Position numbers and translations under genes: made by a program
Shown: piece by piece, positions 25,137 to 32,999 of the stretch
How positions within the stretch are numbered: position 1 is the stretch's first letter
How the letters are laid out: each line of letters starts with the position of its first letter
DNA from: Hymenobacter crusticola
GTDB taxonomy: Bacteria > Bacteroidota > Bacteroidia > Cytophagales > Hymenobacteraceae
Length of the DNA stretch: 64,000 nucleotides
Direction of reading: 5' to 3'
Assembly: GCF_002154225.1 (NCBI RefSeq)
Contig: NZ_MTSE01000001.1
Location: 682,001 to 746,000, forward strand
Notes under the pieces: generated by a model
Database searches by the model: none
Told to the model about the DNA's origin: nothing
The model's input: only the letters and a program-made list of their open reading frames with translations

Positions 25137-28100
25137 ATGCTGGTGGAGAAAGAACCCGTGGCTGCTACAACTTCACAGACAACTACCGCATCCTCCGCCC
25201 TGCAACAGGTGCTAGGCCAACTGGATGCCTTCAAGCGCAAGTTCTACCTCAACCTACTGGTGCGCGGTGCACTGGTGGCGGGCGGCTTGCTGCTCACATT
25301 TTTCGTCGTTTTCAACCTTCTTGAGTACTTCCTGTACCTGCCCACCTGGGTGCGGGGCGGATTGCTGTTCGGCTTCTTGGGGCTAGCTGTCTACGCTTTC
25401 GTGCACTGGATTTGGCAGCCGCTGGCAGCTCTCACCAATCTGCGGCGCCTGCTCACCGATGAGCAAGCAGCCCGCAGGGTAGGGGAGCTGTTTCCGCAGG
25501 TGCAAGACAAGCTGGTGAATGCCTTGCAGCTGCAAGGCCAAGCCCGTGAAAATGCCTTGATAGCCGCTAGCTTGGAACAGCGCGCCGCACAGTTCACTGG
25601 GTTGGAATTTGCGGAAGGCATCAAAATAAAAGACCAAACCCGGCCGCTGTGGAAATATGTGGCCGTGCCGGCGGGTATCATCGTTTTGCTACTACTAGTG
25701 TACCCAGCGCTGTTTGTGCAGGGCACAGAGCGCATTCTGAACTACCGACGAGCCTATTCGCCGCCGGCTCCATTTCAGTTTGTGGTTGCAAATAAAGATC
25801 TGAAAGCCTTTCGTGGCGAAGACTTCAAGCTGGAAGTAGCTGTGCAAGGCGAAGCGCTGCCAAACGAAATCAGCATTTTGTACGGTGGCCGTGAGCGGCA
25901 CCTGACGAAGGAAAGCGGCAACCGCTACAGCTACGAGTTCAAGCAGCTGCAGCGTAACACGGAGTTTAAGCTAGCCGCCGCTGGCTTCACTTCCGACGAC
26001 TATAACCTAGCAGTGCTTGAACGGCCCAATCTGCGCGACTTTGCCGTGCACGTGACCTATCCAACGTACATTGGGAAGCCTGCCGAAACTATTCGCAACA
26101 GTGGCAACCTGACGGTACCGGAAGGCAGCACCCTGCGCTGGGAGTTCACTACGGTCGCTACCGACCGGCTCCAATTGCTCTTCAAGAGTCCGGATGAGAC
26201 GGTAACCGCCACAGAAAGCAACGACCAGTATCAGGCTACTCGCCGCGTAATGCGCAGCCAAGAATACGCCGTTCGGCTGCAAAACGAGGCTAGCCTCAAC
26301 CGCGACCCGATCTTATACCAGCTCACTGCCATTCCCGACCAAGTGCCGGAAGTGACGGTAGAAGCCTTTGCCGATACAACCTCGCGCAACTACCTAGCCC
26401 TAGGTGGTTCGGTGCGCGACGATTATGGCCTCTCCCGCCTGGAGCTGCACTACCGCATTACGTCACCGCAGAACCCGAATGCTGGCTACAAAGCCAAAGC
26501 GTTGCCGCTGCAAAGTGGTCCAGCCCAGACGTATGCCTACCAATGGGATTTGCGAGCCTTAAATCTGAAGCCTGGTAGCCGGCTAGAGTACTTTGTGGAG
26601 GTATGGGACAACGACGGCGTACACGGTCCGAAGAGCGCCCGCACCCGTTCGGCGGAGTTCCGTCTGCCGAGCCGCACCGAGATGCAAAAGCAACTCAATG
26701 CGCAGTCGCAGTCGGTACAGAACCAGCTAAGCCGCGCCGCACAACAGTCAAAACAGCTAGAGCGTGAGCTAGCAAAGTCGGAGGACAAGCTTAAGACGAA
26801 GCGCGACCTCAGCTTTCAAGATCGCAAGCAGCTGCAAGACATGCTCAACGAAAAGCAGCAGTTTGAGCAACAGTTGGCCGATATGAAGAAGGCGTTTGAG
26901 CAAATGAATCAGCAGCAGGATCAGCTCAACCCCAAGAACCAGGAGCTAGCGGAGAAGGCCCAAGAGTTGCAAAAGCTCATGGAATCGCTGCTCGATCCAG
27001 AAACCAAGAAGCTCTATGAGGAGCTGCAAAAGCTGCTCGAAAACCAGAAGGACGCCAACCAGATGGAGATGCAGCAGCTGCTACAAAAACTTGAGAACAA
27101 GGAAAACACCTTGCAGAAAGAGTTGGATCGGGCGCTGGAAATGTTCAAGCAGCTACAATACGAGCAGAAGCAAGAAGCTGCTACCCAAAAGCTAGAAGAG
27201 CTAGCCAAGGAGCAGGAGAAGCTAGCCGAGAAAACCGAGCAAGCCGACAAGTCAGATAAGAATGATAAGTCGGCAGACAAAAACAAGGACAAAGCTGACG
27301 ACAAGAACAAGTCAGACCAAGCGGATAAGGGCAATATGCCTTCCGACAAGAACGACAAAGGCAACCAAGACAATAAGAAAGACTCGAAAGCGGACTTGCA
27401 GCAAAAGCAGCAGGAGCTCAAGCAGCAGCAAGCCGAAAAGCAGCAGGAGTTCGAGGAAGTAAAGAAGGAACTGGAAGACCTGAAGAAGATGGACCAGCAA
27501 CTCGACGGCGAAAATGGCGCTAACGAGATGAAGGAACAGCAGGAACAGGTAGACCAGGAAATGCAGGAAAGCCAGGAGCAGCTGTCGAAAAACCAAAATC
27601 AGAAAGCTAGCCAGCGCCAGCGCAACGCGGCCCAGCAGATGCAGAAAATGGCCCAGCAAATGCGCGAACAGCAGGAAGAAGAGGAGGGCGACCAACAGCA
27701 GCAGAACATCGACAACCTGCGTGACATCCTGGAAAACCTGCTCACCCTCAGCTTTGACCAAGAAAGCCTAATGAAGCAGTTCCGCCAAGTCGACCAGACT
27801 GATCCGCGCTTTGTGCAGCTAGGGCAAACGCAGCGTAAGCTCAAGGACGACGCAGCCGTAATCCAGGATTCGCTGTACTCGTTGGCCAAGAAAGTACCGC
27901 AGATCCAGAGCTTCGTCACCCGCGAAGTAGGAGAGATGAACGGGCGCATGAACGAGTCGCTGAATTACATTCGGCAGCGCAACGTGGGCCGGGCGACCAA
28001 CAGCGAGCAGCTTGCCATGACCAGCATGAACAACTTAGCTCTCATGCTCAACGATGCTTTGAAAGATATGCAGCAGGCCCAACGCGAAAGTCAGCAAGCT

Positions 28101-28706
28101 CAGCAACAAGGCGGAGGCAAATCGGGTAAAAAGAAGAAAAAAGGCAGCGCCGCCGGCGATGGGCAGCTAGGTAAGATGCAACAGCAGCTCAACCAGCAGA
28201 TTCAGCAGTTGCAGCAAAGCGGCAAATCGGGCCGGGCGCTGAGCGAAGAGCTAGCCAAATTGGCTGGTCAGCAGCAGATGCTCCGCGACGCCTTAAGCCA
28301 ACTCGAAAAGATGCAGCAGGGCAAGCAAGGGCAACAAGGGCAGCAAAAAGGCATGAACAAAGACGGCAAAGGCCAGGATGGAATGGGCGGCGTAGGAGAT
28401 ATTAAAAAAATGATGGAACAAACCGAAACCGACCTCGTAAACAAGCGGCTGACGGAGCAGACCATCATGCGCCAACGCCAAATCATGACTCGCTTGCTGG
28501 AAGCTGAGAAATCGGCCCGCGAGCGAGACCAGGACGATAAACGAGAAGCGCAAACGGCCAAGAACCTTCCCCCCGTTTTCCCGCCCGCTTTCGACAAGTA
28601 CAAACAAGCGAAAGAGCGGCAAACGGAGCTCCTGCGCACAGTGCCCCCGGCACTCACCCCATACTATCAGCGGGAGGTGAGTGAATATTTTCAAAAAATG
28701 AAATAG
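25137..28706 (+). CDS. DUF4175-family membrane protein with long Gln/Lys-rich coiled coil
   Basis: The protein has 1189 residues. Three hydrophobic segments anchor the N-terminus (about 41-65, 78-97, 178-198). The region about 200-510 is beta-rich (FRGEDFKLEVAVQGEALP, RDFAVHVTYPTYIGKPAE, LALGGSVRDDYGLSRLELHY), the DUF4175 core. From about 520 to 1100 it is an almost continuous coiled coil dominated by Q, K, E and D, with low-complexity stretches (DKSDKNDKSADKNKDKADDK). The last 100 residues return to QTETDLVNKRLTEQTIMRQR and FPPAFDKYKQAKERQ. The family is confined largely to Bacteroidota and its function is unknown; an envelope-spanning structural role is a guess. It precedes the RsbW-like gene by 41 bp. 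Confidence 0.88.
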   Translation: MLVEKEPVAATTSQTTTASSALQQVLGQLDAFKRKFYLNLLVRGALVAGGLLLTFFVVFNLLEYFLYLPTWVRGGLLFGFLGLAVYAFVHWIWQPLAALTNLRRLLTDEQAARRVGELFPQVQDKLVNALQLQGQARENALIAASLEQRAAQFTGLEFAEGIKIKDQTRPLWKYVAVPAGIIVLLLLVYPALFVQGTERILNYRRAYSPPAPFQFVVANKDLKAFRGEDFKLEVAVQGEALPNEISILYGGRERHLTKESGNRYSYEFKQLQRNTEFKLAAAGFTSDDYNLAVLERPNLRDFAVHVTYPTYIGKPAETIRNSGNLTVPEGSTLRWEFTTVATDRLQLLFKSPDETVTATESNDQYQATRRVMRSQEYAVRLQNEASLNRDPILYQLTAIPDQVPEVTVEAFADTTSRNYLALGGSVRDDYGLSRLELHYRITSPQNPNAGYKAKALPLQSGPAQTYAYQWDLRALNLKPGSRLEYFVEVWDNDGVHGPKSARTRSAEFRLPSRTEMQKQLNAQSQSVQNQLSRAAQQSKQLERELAKSEDKLKTKRDLSFQDRKQLQDMLNEKQQFEQQLADMKKAFEQMNQQQDQLNPKNQELAEKAQELQKLMESLLDPETKKLYEELQKLLENQKDANQMEMQQLLQKLENKENTLQKELDRALEMFKQLQYEQKQEAATQKLEELAKEQEKLAEKTEQADKSDKNDKSADKNKDKADDKNKSDQADKGNMPSDKNDKGNQDNKKDSKADLQQKQQELKQQQAEKQQEFEEVKKELEDLKKMDQQLDGENGANEMKEQQEQVDQEMQESQEQLSKNQNQKASQRQRNAAQQMQKMAQQMREQQEEEEGDQQQQNIDNLRDILENLLTLSFDQESLMKQFRQVDQTDPRFVQLGQTQRKLKDDAAVIQDSLYSLAKKVPQIQSFVTREVGEMNGRMNESLNYIRQRNVGRATNSEQLAMTSMNNLALMLNDALKDMQQAQRESQQAQQQGGGKSGKKKKKGSAAGDGQLGKMQQQLNQQIQQLQQSGKSGRALSEELAKLAGQQQMLRDALSQLEKMQQGKQGQQGQQKGMNKDGKGQDGMGGVGDIKKMMEQTETDLVNKRLTEQTIMRQRQIMTRLLEAEKSARERDQDDKREAQTAKNLPPVFPPAFDKYKQAKERQTELLRTVPPALTPYYQREVSEYFQKMK

Positions 28707-28747
28707 CCTTCTGCTACTTTTACCGCTCTCGCCCCTCTTACTCTTTT

Positions 28748-29218
28748 ATGAAGCAGGTTAAAATCCAGGTTCCGTCGCTTGTCGAGAACATCCGCGTAGT
28801 AGAAAGTTTCATCGACAATTCGAAGGATACTTTTCACATCGAAGATGACATTTATGGCAATATCATGGTCGCCGTTACGGAGGCTGTGAACAATGCTATT
28901 CGCCACGGCAACAAGTTTGATAAGGACAAGCACGTGAACTTGTCATTGTATGTGGAGAAGGATCAGGTTCGGTTTGAGATTGAAGATGAAGGCGAAGGCT
29001 TTGACTACACCAACCTAATTGACCCCACAGCGCCCGAAAACCTCGAAAATCCTGGTGGTCGCGGCATCTTCTTGATTCGGCACCTAGCCGACGAAGTGGA
29101 GTTCACCAATGATGGTCGTTTGGTGTCGCTCACGTTCTACCTCACGCATCCCTCCACCGAAGCGGCGGAAGCGTCTACTTCTGAGTCATCCACCTCATCC
29201 GATCAAGCCACTGCATGA
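28748..29218 (+). CDS. RsbW-like ATP-binding protein (HATPase_c_2)
   Basis: The protein has 156 residues. GHKL ATPase boxes are intact: the N box TEAVNNAIRHGNKFD, G1 in IEDEGEGFDY and G2 in GGRGIFLIRHLADEV. The fold matches anti-sigma regulatory kinases of the RsbW/SpoIIAB type, which phosphorylate an STAS antagonist or bind a sigma factor; no partner gene is beside it. The last 25 residues are a Ser/Thr/Glu-rich tail. It overlaps ybeY by ATGA. The HATPase-ybeY-mnmG order recurs in Bacteroidota, from general knowledge of these genomes. Confidence 0.9.
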   Translation: MKQVKIQVPSLVENIRVVESFIDNSKDTFHIEDDIYGNIMVAVTEAVNNAIRHGNKFDKDKHVNLSLYVEKDQVRFEIEDEGEGFDYTNLIDPTAPENLENPGGRGIFLIRHLADEVEFTNDGRLVSLTFYLTHPSTEAAEASTSESSTSSDQATA

Positions 29219-29706
29219 ACCTGCATCCACCCGGTACCGAAGGAGAAATGAATACTGGTCTGCCCGAAGAATCACACGAGTTACACGGCATCGAGTTCCT
29301 CGTGGAAGACGTGGATTTCGAGCTGTCCGACGCCGAGGAGCTCACCTCGTGGATTGAACGGGTAGCGAAAGTGCACGAATACGAAATCGTGCAGCTTACC
29401 TACATTTTCTGCTCCGACGAATACCTGCACCGGGTGAACGTGGAGTACTTGGATCATGATACGTACACCGACGTCATCACCTTCGACAACGCCGATACAT
29501 CGGATGTAATTGAGGGCGATATCTTCATCAGCGTAGAACGGGTGCGCGAAAATGCGCAGCAGCTCGGTATTTCGTTCCATGATGAACTGCACCGGGTAAT
29601 GATCCATGGCGTGCTACATCTGCTGGGCTACGCCGACAAAGATTTATTGAGCCAGACGGCCATGCGCAAAAAAGAAGACGATTGCTTATCGTTGCGCGCT
29701 TTCTAG
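29215..29706 (+). CDS. ybeY: rRNA maturation endoribonuclease YbeY
   Basis: The protein has 163 residues from the ATG overlapping the previous stop; an ATG at 29248 would give 152. YbeY is a metal-dependent RNase in 16S rRNA 3'-end maturation and ribosome quality control. The fold markers are TYIFCSDEYLHRVNVEYLDHD, YTDVITFDNA, EGDIFISVERVRENA and the metal site HGVLHLLGYADKD. The first two histidines are present, but the third ligand, His in the HxxxHxxxxxH motif of E. coli, is Asp here, as in other Bacteroidota homologues I know of. A terminator follows. Confidence 0.93.
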   Translation: MNLHPPGTEGEMNTGLPEESHELHGIEFLVEDVDFELSDAEELTSWIERVAKVHEYEIVQLTYIFCSDEYLHRVNVEYLDHDTYTDVITFDNADTSDVIEGDIFISVERVRENAQQLGISFHDELHRVMIHGVLHLLGYADKDLLSQTAMRKKEDDCLSLRAF

Positions 29707-29730
29707 CTGCACTACTCAGCCTACTCCGAG

Positions 29731-29758
29731 ACGCCCGCCTTTTTGGTGGGCGTTTTTT
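29731..29758 (+). terminator. Rho-independent terminator after ybeY
   Basis: ACGCCCGCC (29731-29739) pairs with GGTGGGCGT (29745-29753; one G-T pair) and a T-tract follows. Confidence 0.85.
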
Positions 29759-29780
29759 GTGCTAGGTTGTGTGAGCAGAA

Positions 29781-29819
29781 AGAACGGGCAGGTTGAGCTG
29801 GTCGCAACCTGCCCGTTCT
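29781..29819. promoter_or_regulatory. 15-bp perfect hairpin upstream of arginyltransferase gene
   Basis: AGAACGGGCAGGTTG (29781-29795) and CAACCTGCCCGTTCT (29805-29819) are perfect reverse complements with a 9-nt loop, ending 27 bp before the start codon. It lacks a T-tract and follows a normal terminator, so a 5' leader structure is more likely than a second terminator. Confidence 0.45.
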
Positions 29820-29846
29820 GACCTATTTCTAAACAGTTTCCCCATC

Positions 29847-30572
29847 ATGTCTGCTATTCCGCAGTATCCGGTACTTAGGGGCGATGCACTGGATTATTAC
29901 CTTGCGCAAGGGTATTACCGCATGCAGCAGGATTTATTTACCTGCCAGTTTCTGCCCGTCGATGGAAATATGTTTACGGTTCATTGGCTGCGCTTGGTGT
30001 TGCCGCTGGTGCAATTCGGAGCCGAGCAGCGCCGCTTGCTTCGCCTAAACCAGCCGTTTTCCGTCAGCATCCGGCCCTTGCAACTCACTGAGGAGCACGA
30101 GGCTTTATATGCCCGTTATCGCGCCTCCACCACTTTTGATGCACCTGCCACTATCGAATCATTTTTGCTGGATGGAGCTACCCATACGGTGTTTACCACC
30201 AGCATCATTGAAGTGCGGGATGGAACAAAGCTGATTGCGGGAGGCATCTTCGACAGTGGTATAGGAAGCCTAGCCGGTATCATGAACTTCTACGATCCTG
30301 CTTATCGCCGCCACAGCCTAGGCAAATACTTGATGTTGTTGAAAATTGAGTATGCCTTTAGCCAGCAGATGTATTATTACTACCCCGGCTATCTGGTACA
30401 AGGTTATCCCAAGTTTGACTACAAGCTGTTTGCCTGTCGAGAAGCCACAGAAGTGTTCGATTCTATCAGAGGCTACTGGGTGCCTTTTTCGTGGCCGGAA
30501 GTAGCCCGGCAGTCGGAAGAGTTGCTGGCCAACTGGGACGTGGACGAGGACGATGCGGCAAACCTAGGGTAA
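29847..30572 (+). CDS. Arginyl-tRNA--protein transferase-like protein (GNAT fold)
   Basis: The protein has 241 residues from the ATG at 29847. It follows the ATE/Bpt family pattern in its C-terminal half: LYARYRASTTFDAPATIESF, GGIFDSGIGSLAGIMNFYDP, YRRHSLGKYLMLLKIEYAFS and YYYPGYLVQGYPKFDYK. These enzymes transfer an amino acid from charged tRNA to protein N-termini, marking proteins for ClpS/ClpAP decay. The N-terminal cysteine cluster of eukaryotic ATE1 is absent; the N-terminus (LDYYLAQGYYRMQQDLFTCQ) is a shortened version. Which aminoacyl-tRNA and N-terminus it uses cannot be read from sequence. Confidence 0.82.
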   Translation: MSAIPQYPVLRGDALDYYLAQGYYRMQQDLFTCQFLPVDGNMFTVHWLRLVLPLVQFGAEQRRLLRLNQPFSVSIRPLQLTEEHEALYARYRASTTFDAPATIESFLLDGATHTVFTTSIIEVRDGTKLIAGGIFDSGIGSLAGIMNFYDPAYRRHSLGKYLMLLKIEYAFSQQMYYYYPGYLVQGYPKFDYKLFACREATEVFDSIRGYWVPFSWPEVARQSEELLANWDVDEDDAANLG

Positions 30573-30595
30573 GAGAATGAAAACAGCAGATTGCT

Positions 30596-30603
30596 TATCT
30601 TTG
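30596..30603 (+). promoter_or_regulatory. Bacteroidota -7 promoter box
   Basis: TATCTTTG matches TAnnTTTG exactly, 92 bp upstream of the small gene at 30695. The leader it would give contains the hairpin at 30646-30680. Confidence 0.5.
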
Positions 30604-30645
30604 CACACGCTCTGAGAAGATTAGGTGTTATTTCAATTGAGATAC

Positions 30646-30680
30646 AAAGACCGTTTCCACTAGACGAGGAGACGGTCTTT
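30646..30680 (+). promoter_or_regulatory. Leader hairpin upstream of the small EF-Tu-like gene
   Basis: AAAGACCGTTTCC (30646-30658) pairs with GGAGACGGTCTTT (30668-30680; one T-G pair) with a 9-nt loop and is followed by TTAC. It ends 14 bp before the ATG at 30695, so it may act as a terminator/attenuator in the leader. Confidence 0.5.
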
Positions 30681-30694
30681 TACTTTCAAAGTAA

Positions 30695-30961
30695 ATGACT
30701 AAAAAGGTTGGAAGCTTCGTCGTTGAAGAAGCTTTTTACATTACCTACCGTGGATGGGTGCTAGCGGCGAGCTTAACGGCAGTGCTTGAGTTGGCAACCA
30801 TCTACGGTTTGAGAACGGCATTCCTGTACGCATTAGCAGCATTACAAGCACCTCTTACTGTAGTACTGCTAAAAACAGGGTTGCTTATCTCAGATCAGCT
30901 CACGCCCAGACAAGAACTCGTGGCCCAACTCCTCGTCGGCACAGCAATAGTTTGGGAATAA
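30695..30961 (+). CDS. Small protein resembling translation-factor domain 2, degenerate
   Basis: The protein has 88 residues. The opening VGSFVVEEAFYITYRGWVLA and the later KTGLLISDQLTP, ELVAQLLVGTAIV match in layout the EF-Tu/SelB domain-2 barrel (F.VEDxFxIxGRGxVxxG ... VGLLL ... LxGTxI). Stand-alone versions of this domain occur as small hypothetical proteins in Bacteroidota. Several glycines expected in the barrel turns are replaced (TYRGWVLAASL, ELATIY), and the middle is unusually hydrophobic (FLYALAALQAPLTVVLL), so it may be diverged or decaying. It has its own promoter box and leader hairpin. Function unknown. Confidence 0.5.
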   Translation: MTKKVGSFVVEEAFYITYRGWVLAASLTAVLELATIYGLRTAFLYALAALQAPLTVVLLKTGLLISDQLTPRQELVAQLLVGTAIVWE

Positions 30962-31021
30962 CAGCTTGTGGGCACAATTTAGAAGTCTTATCTGTTGCTC
31001 ATTTTTGAACAACTTTCCGCC

Positions 31022-32890
31022 ATGTTTCAGCAAGAAGAATACGATGTCATTGTAGTAGGCGCCGGCCACGCGGGTTGCGAAGCGGCTGCGGCCGCTGCGA
31101 ACCTAGGGTCCAAGGTGCTGCTGGTCACGATGAACATGAACACCATCGCCCAGATGTCGTGCAACCCGGCCATGGGCGGCGTGGCCAAAGGCCAGATCCT
31201 GCGCGAAGTCGACGCGCTAGGTGGTCAGAGCGGCATCGTGACCGACAAAACCATGATTCAGTTCCGCATGCTGAACCGCTCGAAAGGGCCGGCTATGTGG
31301 AGCCCGCGCGCGCAAAGCGACCGGATGCGCTTCGCTGAAGAATGGCGCCTTACGCTGGAGCAAACGCTGAACGTGGACTTCTGGCAGGAAGCCGTGATGG
31401 GCTTGGTGGTGGAAAATGACACCGTCGTAGGTGTAAAAACCCAGCTCGGCATTGAGTTCCGGGGCAAGTCGGTGGTGCTTACCAATGGCACATTCTTGAA
31501 CGGTCTGATCCATATCGGGGAGAAAAACTTCGGTGGTGGTCGCGCAGCCGAACGTGGCAGCACTGGCATCACAGAGCAGTTGAAAGAGCTAGGTTTTGAA
31601 GCCGGCCGGATGAAAACTGGTACGCCGCCCCGCGTGGATGGCCGCTCGTTGGACTACTCCAAAATGGAAGAGCAGCCCGGCGACGAGGTGCCCAGCAAAT
31701 TCAGCTACCTCCACACGCCCGCTCTCACCAAGCAGCGGCCGTGCTACATCACCTATACCAACGCGGAGGTGCACGAAATCCTGCGCGAGGGTTTCGAGAA
31801 GTCGCCGATGTTCCAAGGCCGCATCAAAGGCCTAGGCCCGCGCTATTGCCCTTCGGTGGAGGATAAAATCAACCGCTTCGCCGACAAGGACCGGCACCAG
31901 ATTTTTGTGGAGCCGGAAGGGTGGAGCACGGTGGAAGTGTATGTGAACGGTTTCAGCTCTTCTCTGCCCGAAGACGTGCAGTATCGTGCCTTGCGTAAAA
32001 TCGTGGGCTTCGAAAATGCGAAGATGTTCCGTCCTGGCTACGCCATCGAGTATGACTTCTTCCCGCCCACCCAGCTCAACCTAACGCTCGAAACCAAGCG
32101 CATCAAGAACCTGTATTTCGCCGGCCAGATCAACGGCACGACGGGCTACGAAGAAGCGGCTTGCCAGGGCTTGATGGCGGGCATCAACGCCCACAACCGT
32201 GTGCACGGCAAAGAGCCGTTCATCCTGAAGCGGAGCGAGGCGTACATCGGCGTGCTCATCGATGACTTAGTAAACAAAGGCACCGACGAGCCTTACCGCA
32301 TGTTCACGAGCCGCGCCGAGCACCGCATCTTATTGCGCCAAGACAACGCCGACCTGCGCCTCACGCCGCTAGGGTATGCCCTAGGCCTAGCTTCGGAAGA
32401 GCGGATGGAACTAGTGCGCCAGAAGGAAAGCGAAACGGCCGAAGTAGTAGAATACCTCAAGAACAAAACCGTGGAGCCAGCCGAAATCAACGGCTTGCTA
32501 ACGGAGCTAAGTTCGGCTACAATCAGCGAGAAAACCCGCGCCGTGAATTTGCTGCGCCGTCCCAACCTCGAGCTAGCCGACCTTACCCGCACTTTGCCAA
32601 CGATGGCCTTGGAGCTAGCGCCGTACTCGCCCGACAGCCTGGAGCAGGCGGTGATTATCATCAAGTACGAAACCTACATCCAGAAGGAACACCTGCAAGC
32701 GGCGCGCCTCACCGAACTGGAAAACTTCGTGATTCAGGGTCGCCTCGACTACAAGCAGATGCCGGCTCTCTCGCACGAAGCGCGCGAGAAGCTTCTGCGC
32801 GTGCAGCCCGAAACCATCGGCCAGGCCGCCCGCATCAGTGGTGTATCGCCGGCCGATATTTCGGTACTGATGGTGTACCTTGGGAAGTAA
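31022..32890 (+). CDS. mnmG: tRNA uridine-5-carboxymethylaminomethyl synthesis enzyme MnmG
   Basis: The protein has 622 residues from the ATG at 31022; an upstream in-frame TTG is unnecessary. With MnmE it installs (carboxymethyl)aminomethyl groups on U34 of tRNAs, using FAD and a folate methylene. Visible are the FAD dinucleotide motif VVGAGHAGCEAA, MSCNPAMGGVAKGQILREVD, the conserved GPRYCPSVEDKI with active-site cysteine, GQINGTTGYEEAACQGLMAG, and the C-terminal ASRAEHR-like TSRAEHRILLRQDNADLRL. Genes for MnmG often sit near the replication origin, which agrees with the DnaA-box cluster 3 kb downstream. Confidence 0.97.
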   Translation: MFQQEEYDVIVVGAGHAGCEAAAAAANLGSKVLLVTMNMNTIAQMSCNPAMGGVAKGQILREVDALGGQSGIVTDKTMIQFRMLNRSKGPAMWSPRAQSDRMRFAEEWRLTLEQTLNVDFWQEAVMGLVVENDTVVGVKTQLGIEFRGKSVVLTNGTFLNGLIHIGEKNFGGGRAAERGSTGITEQLKELGFEAGRMKTGTPPRVDGRSLDYSKMEEQPGDEVPSKFSYLHTPALTKQRPCYITYTNAEVHEILREGFEKSPMFQGRIKGLGPRYCPSVEDKINRFADKDRHQIFVEPEGWSTVEVYVNGFSSSLPEDVQYRALRKIVGFENAKMFRPGYAIEYDFFPPTQLNLTLETKRIKNLYFAGQINGTTGYEEAACQGLMAGINAHNRVHGKEPFILKRSEAYIGVLIDDLVNKGTDEPYRMFTSRAEHRILLRQDNADLRLTPLGYALGLASEERMELVRQKESETAEVVEYLKNKTVEPAEINGLLTELSSATISEKTRAVNLLRRPNLELADLTRTLPTMALELAPYSPDSLEQAVIIIKYETYIQKEHLQAARLTELENFVIQGRLDYKQMPALSHEAREKLLRVQPETIGQAARISGVSPADISVLMVYLGK

Positions 32891-32898
32891 TGATGCGT

Positions 32899-32982
32899 GC
32901 TGAATGGTGCGTGTTGGGTGTTAAGTTGTCGTCAGACCTAGCTTTTCATTCAACACTCACCATCTAACACGCAACATTTAGC
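32899..32982. repeat. Imperfect inverted repeat between mnmG and methyltransferase gene
   Basis: Arms 32899-32922 and 32959-32982 (24 nt each) pair at about 18 of 24 positions and are built from TGAATG/TGTTG-type units, continued to the right by CATTCAACATTT. It precedes the GTG start at 33000 by only 17 bp. Confidence 0.45.
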
Positions 32983-32999
32983 ATTCAACATTTCCTTTT

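Noticed and set aside
25720..28706. Long open frames on the opposite strand of the DUF4175 coiled-coil gene
   Set aside because: They are Leu/Ser-rich antisense shadows of Gln/Lys/Glu codons.
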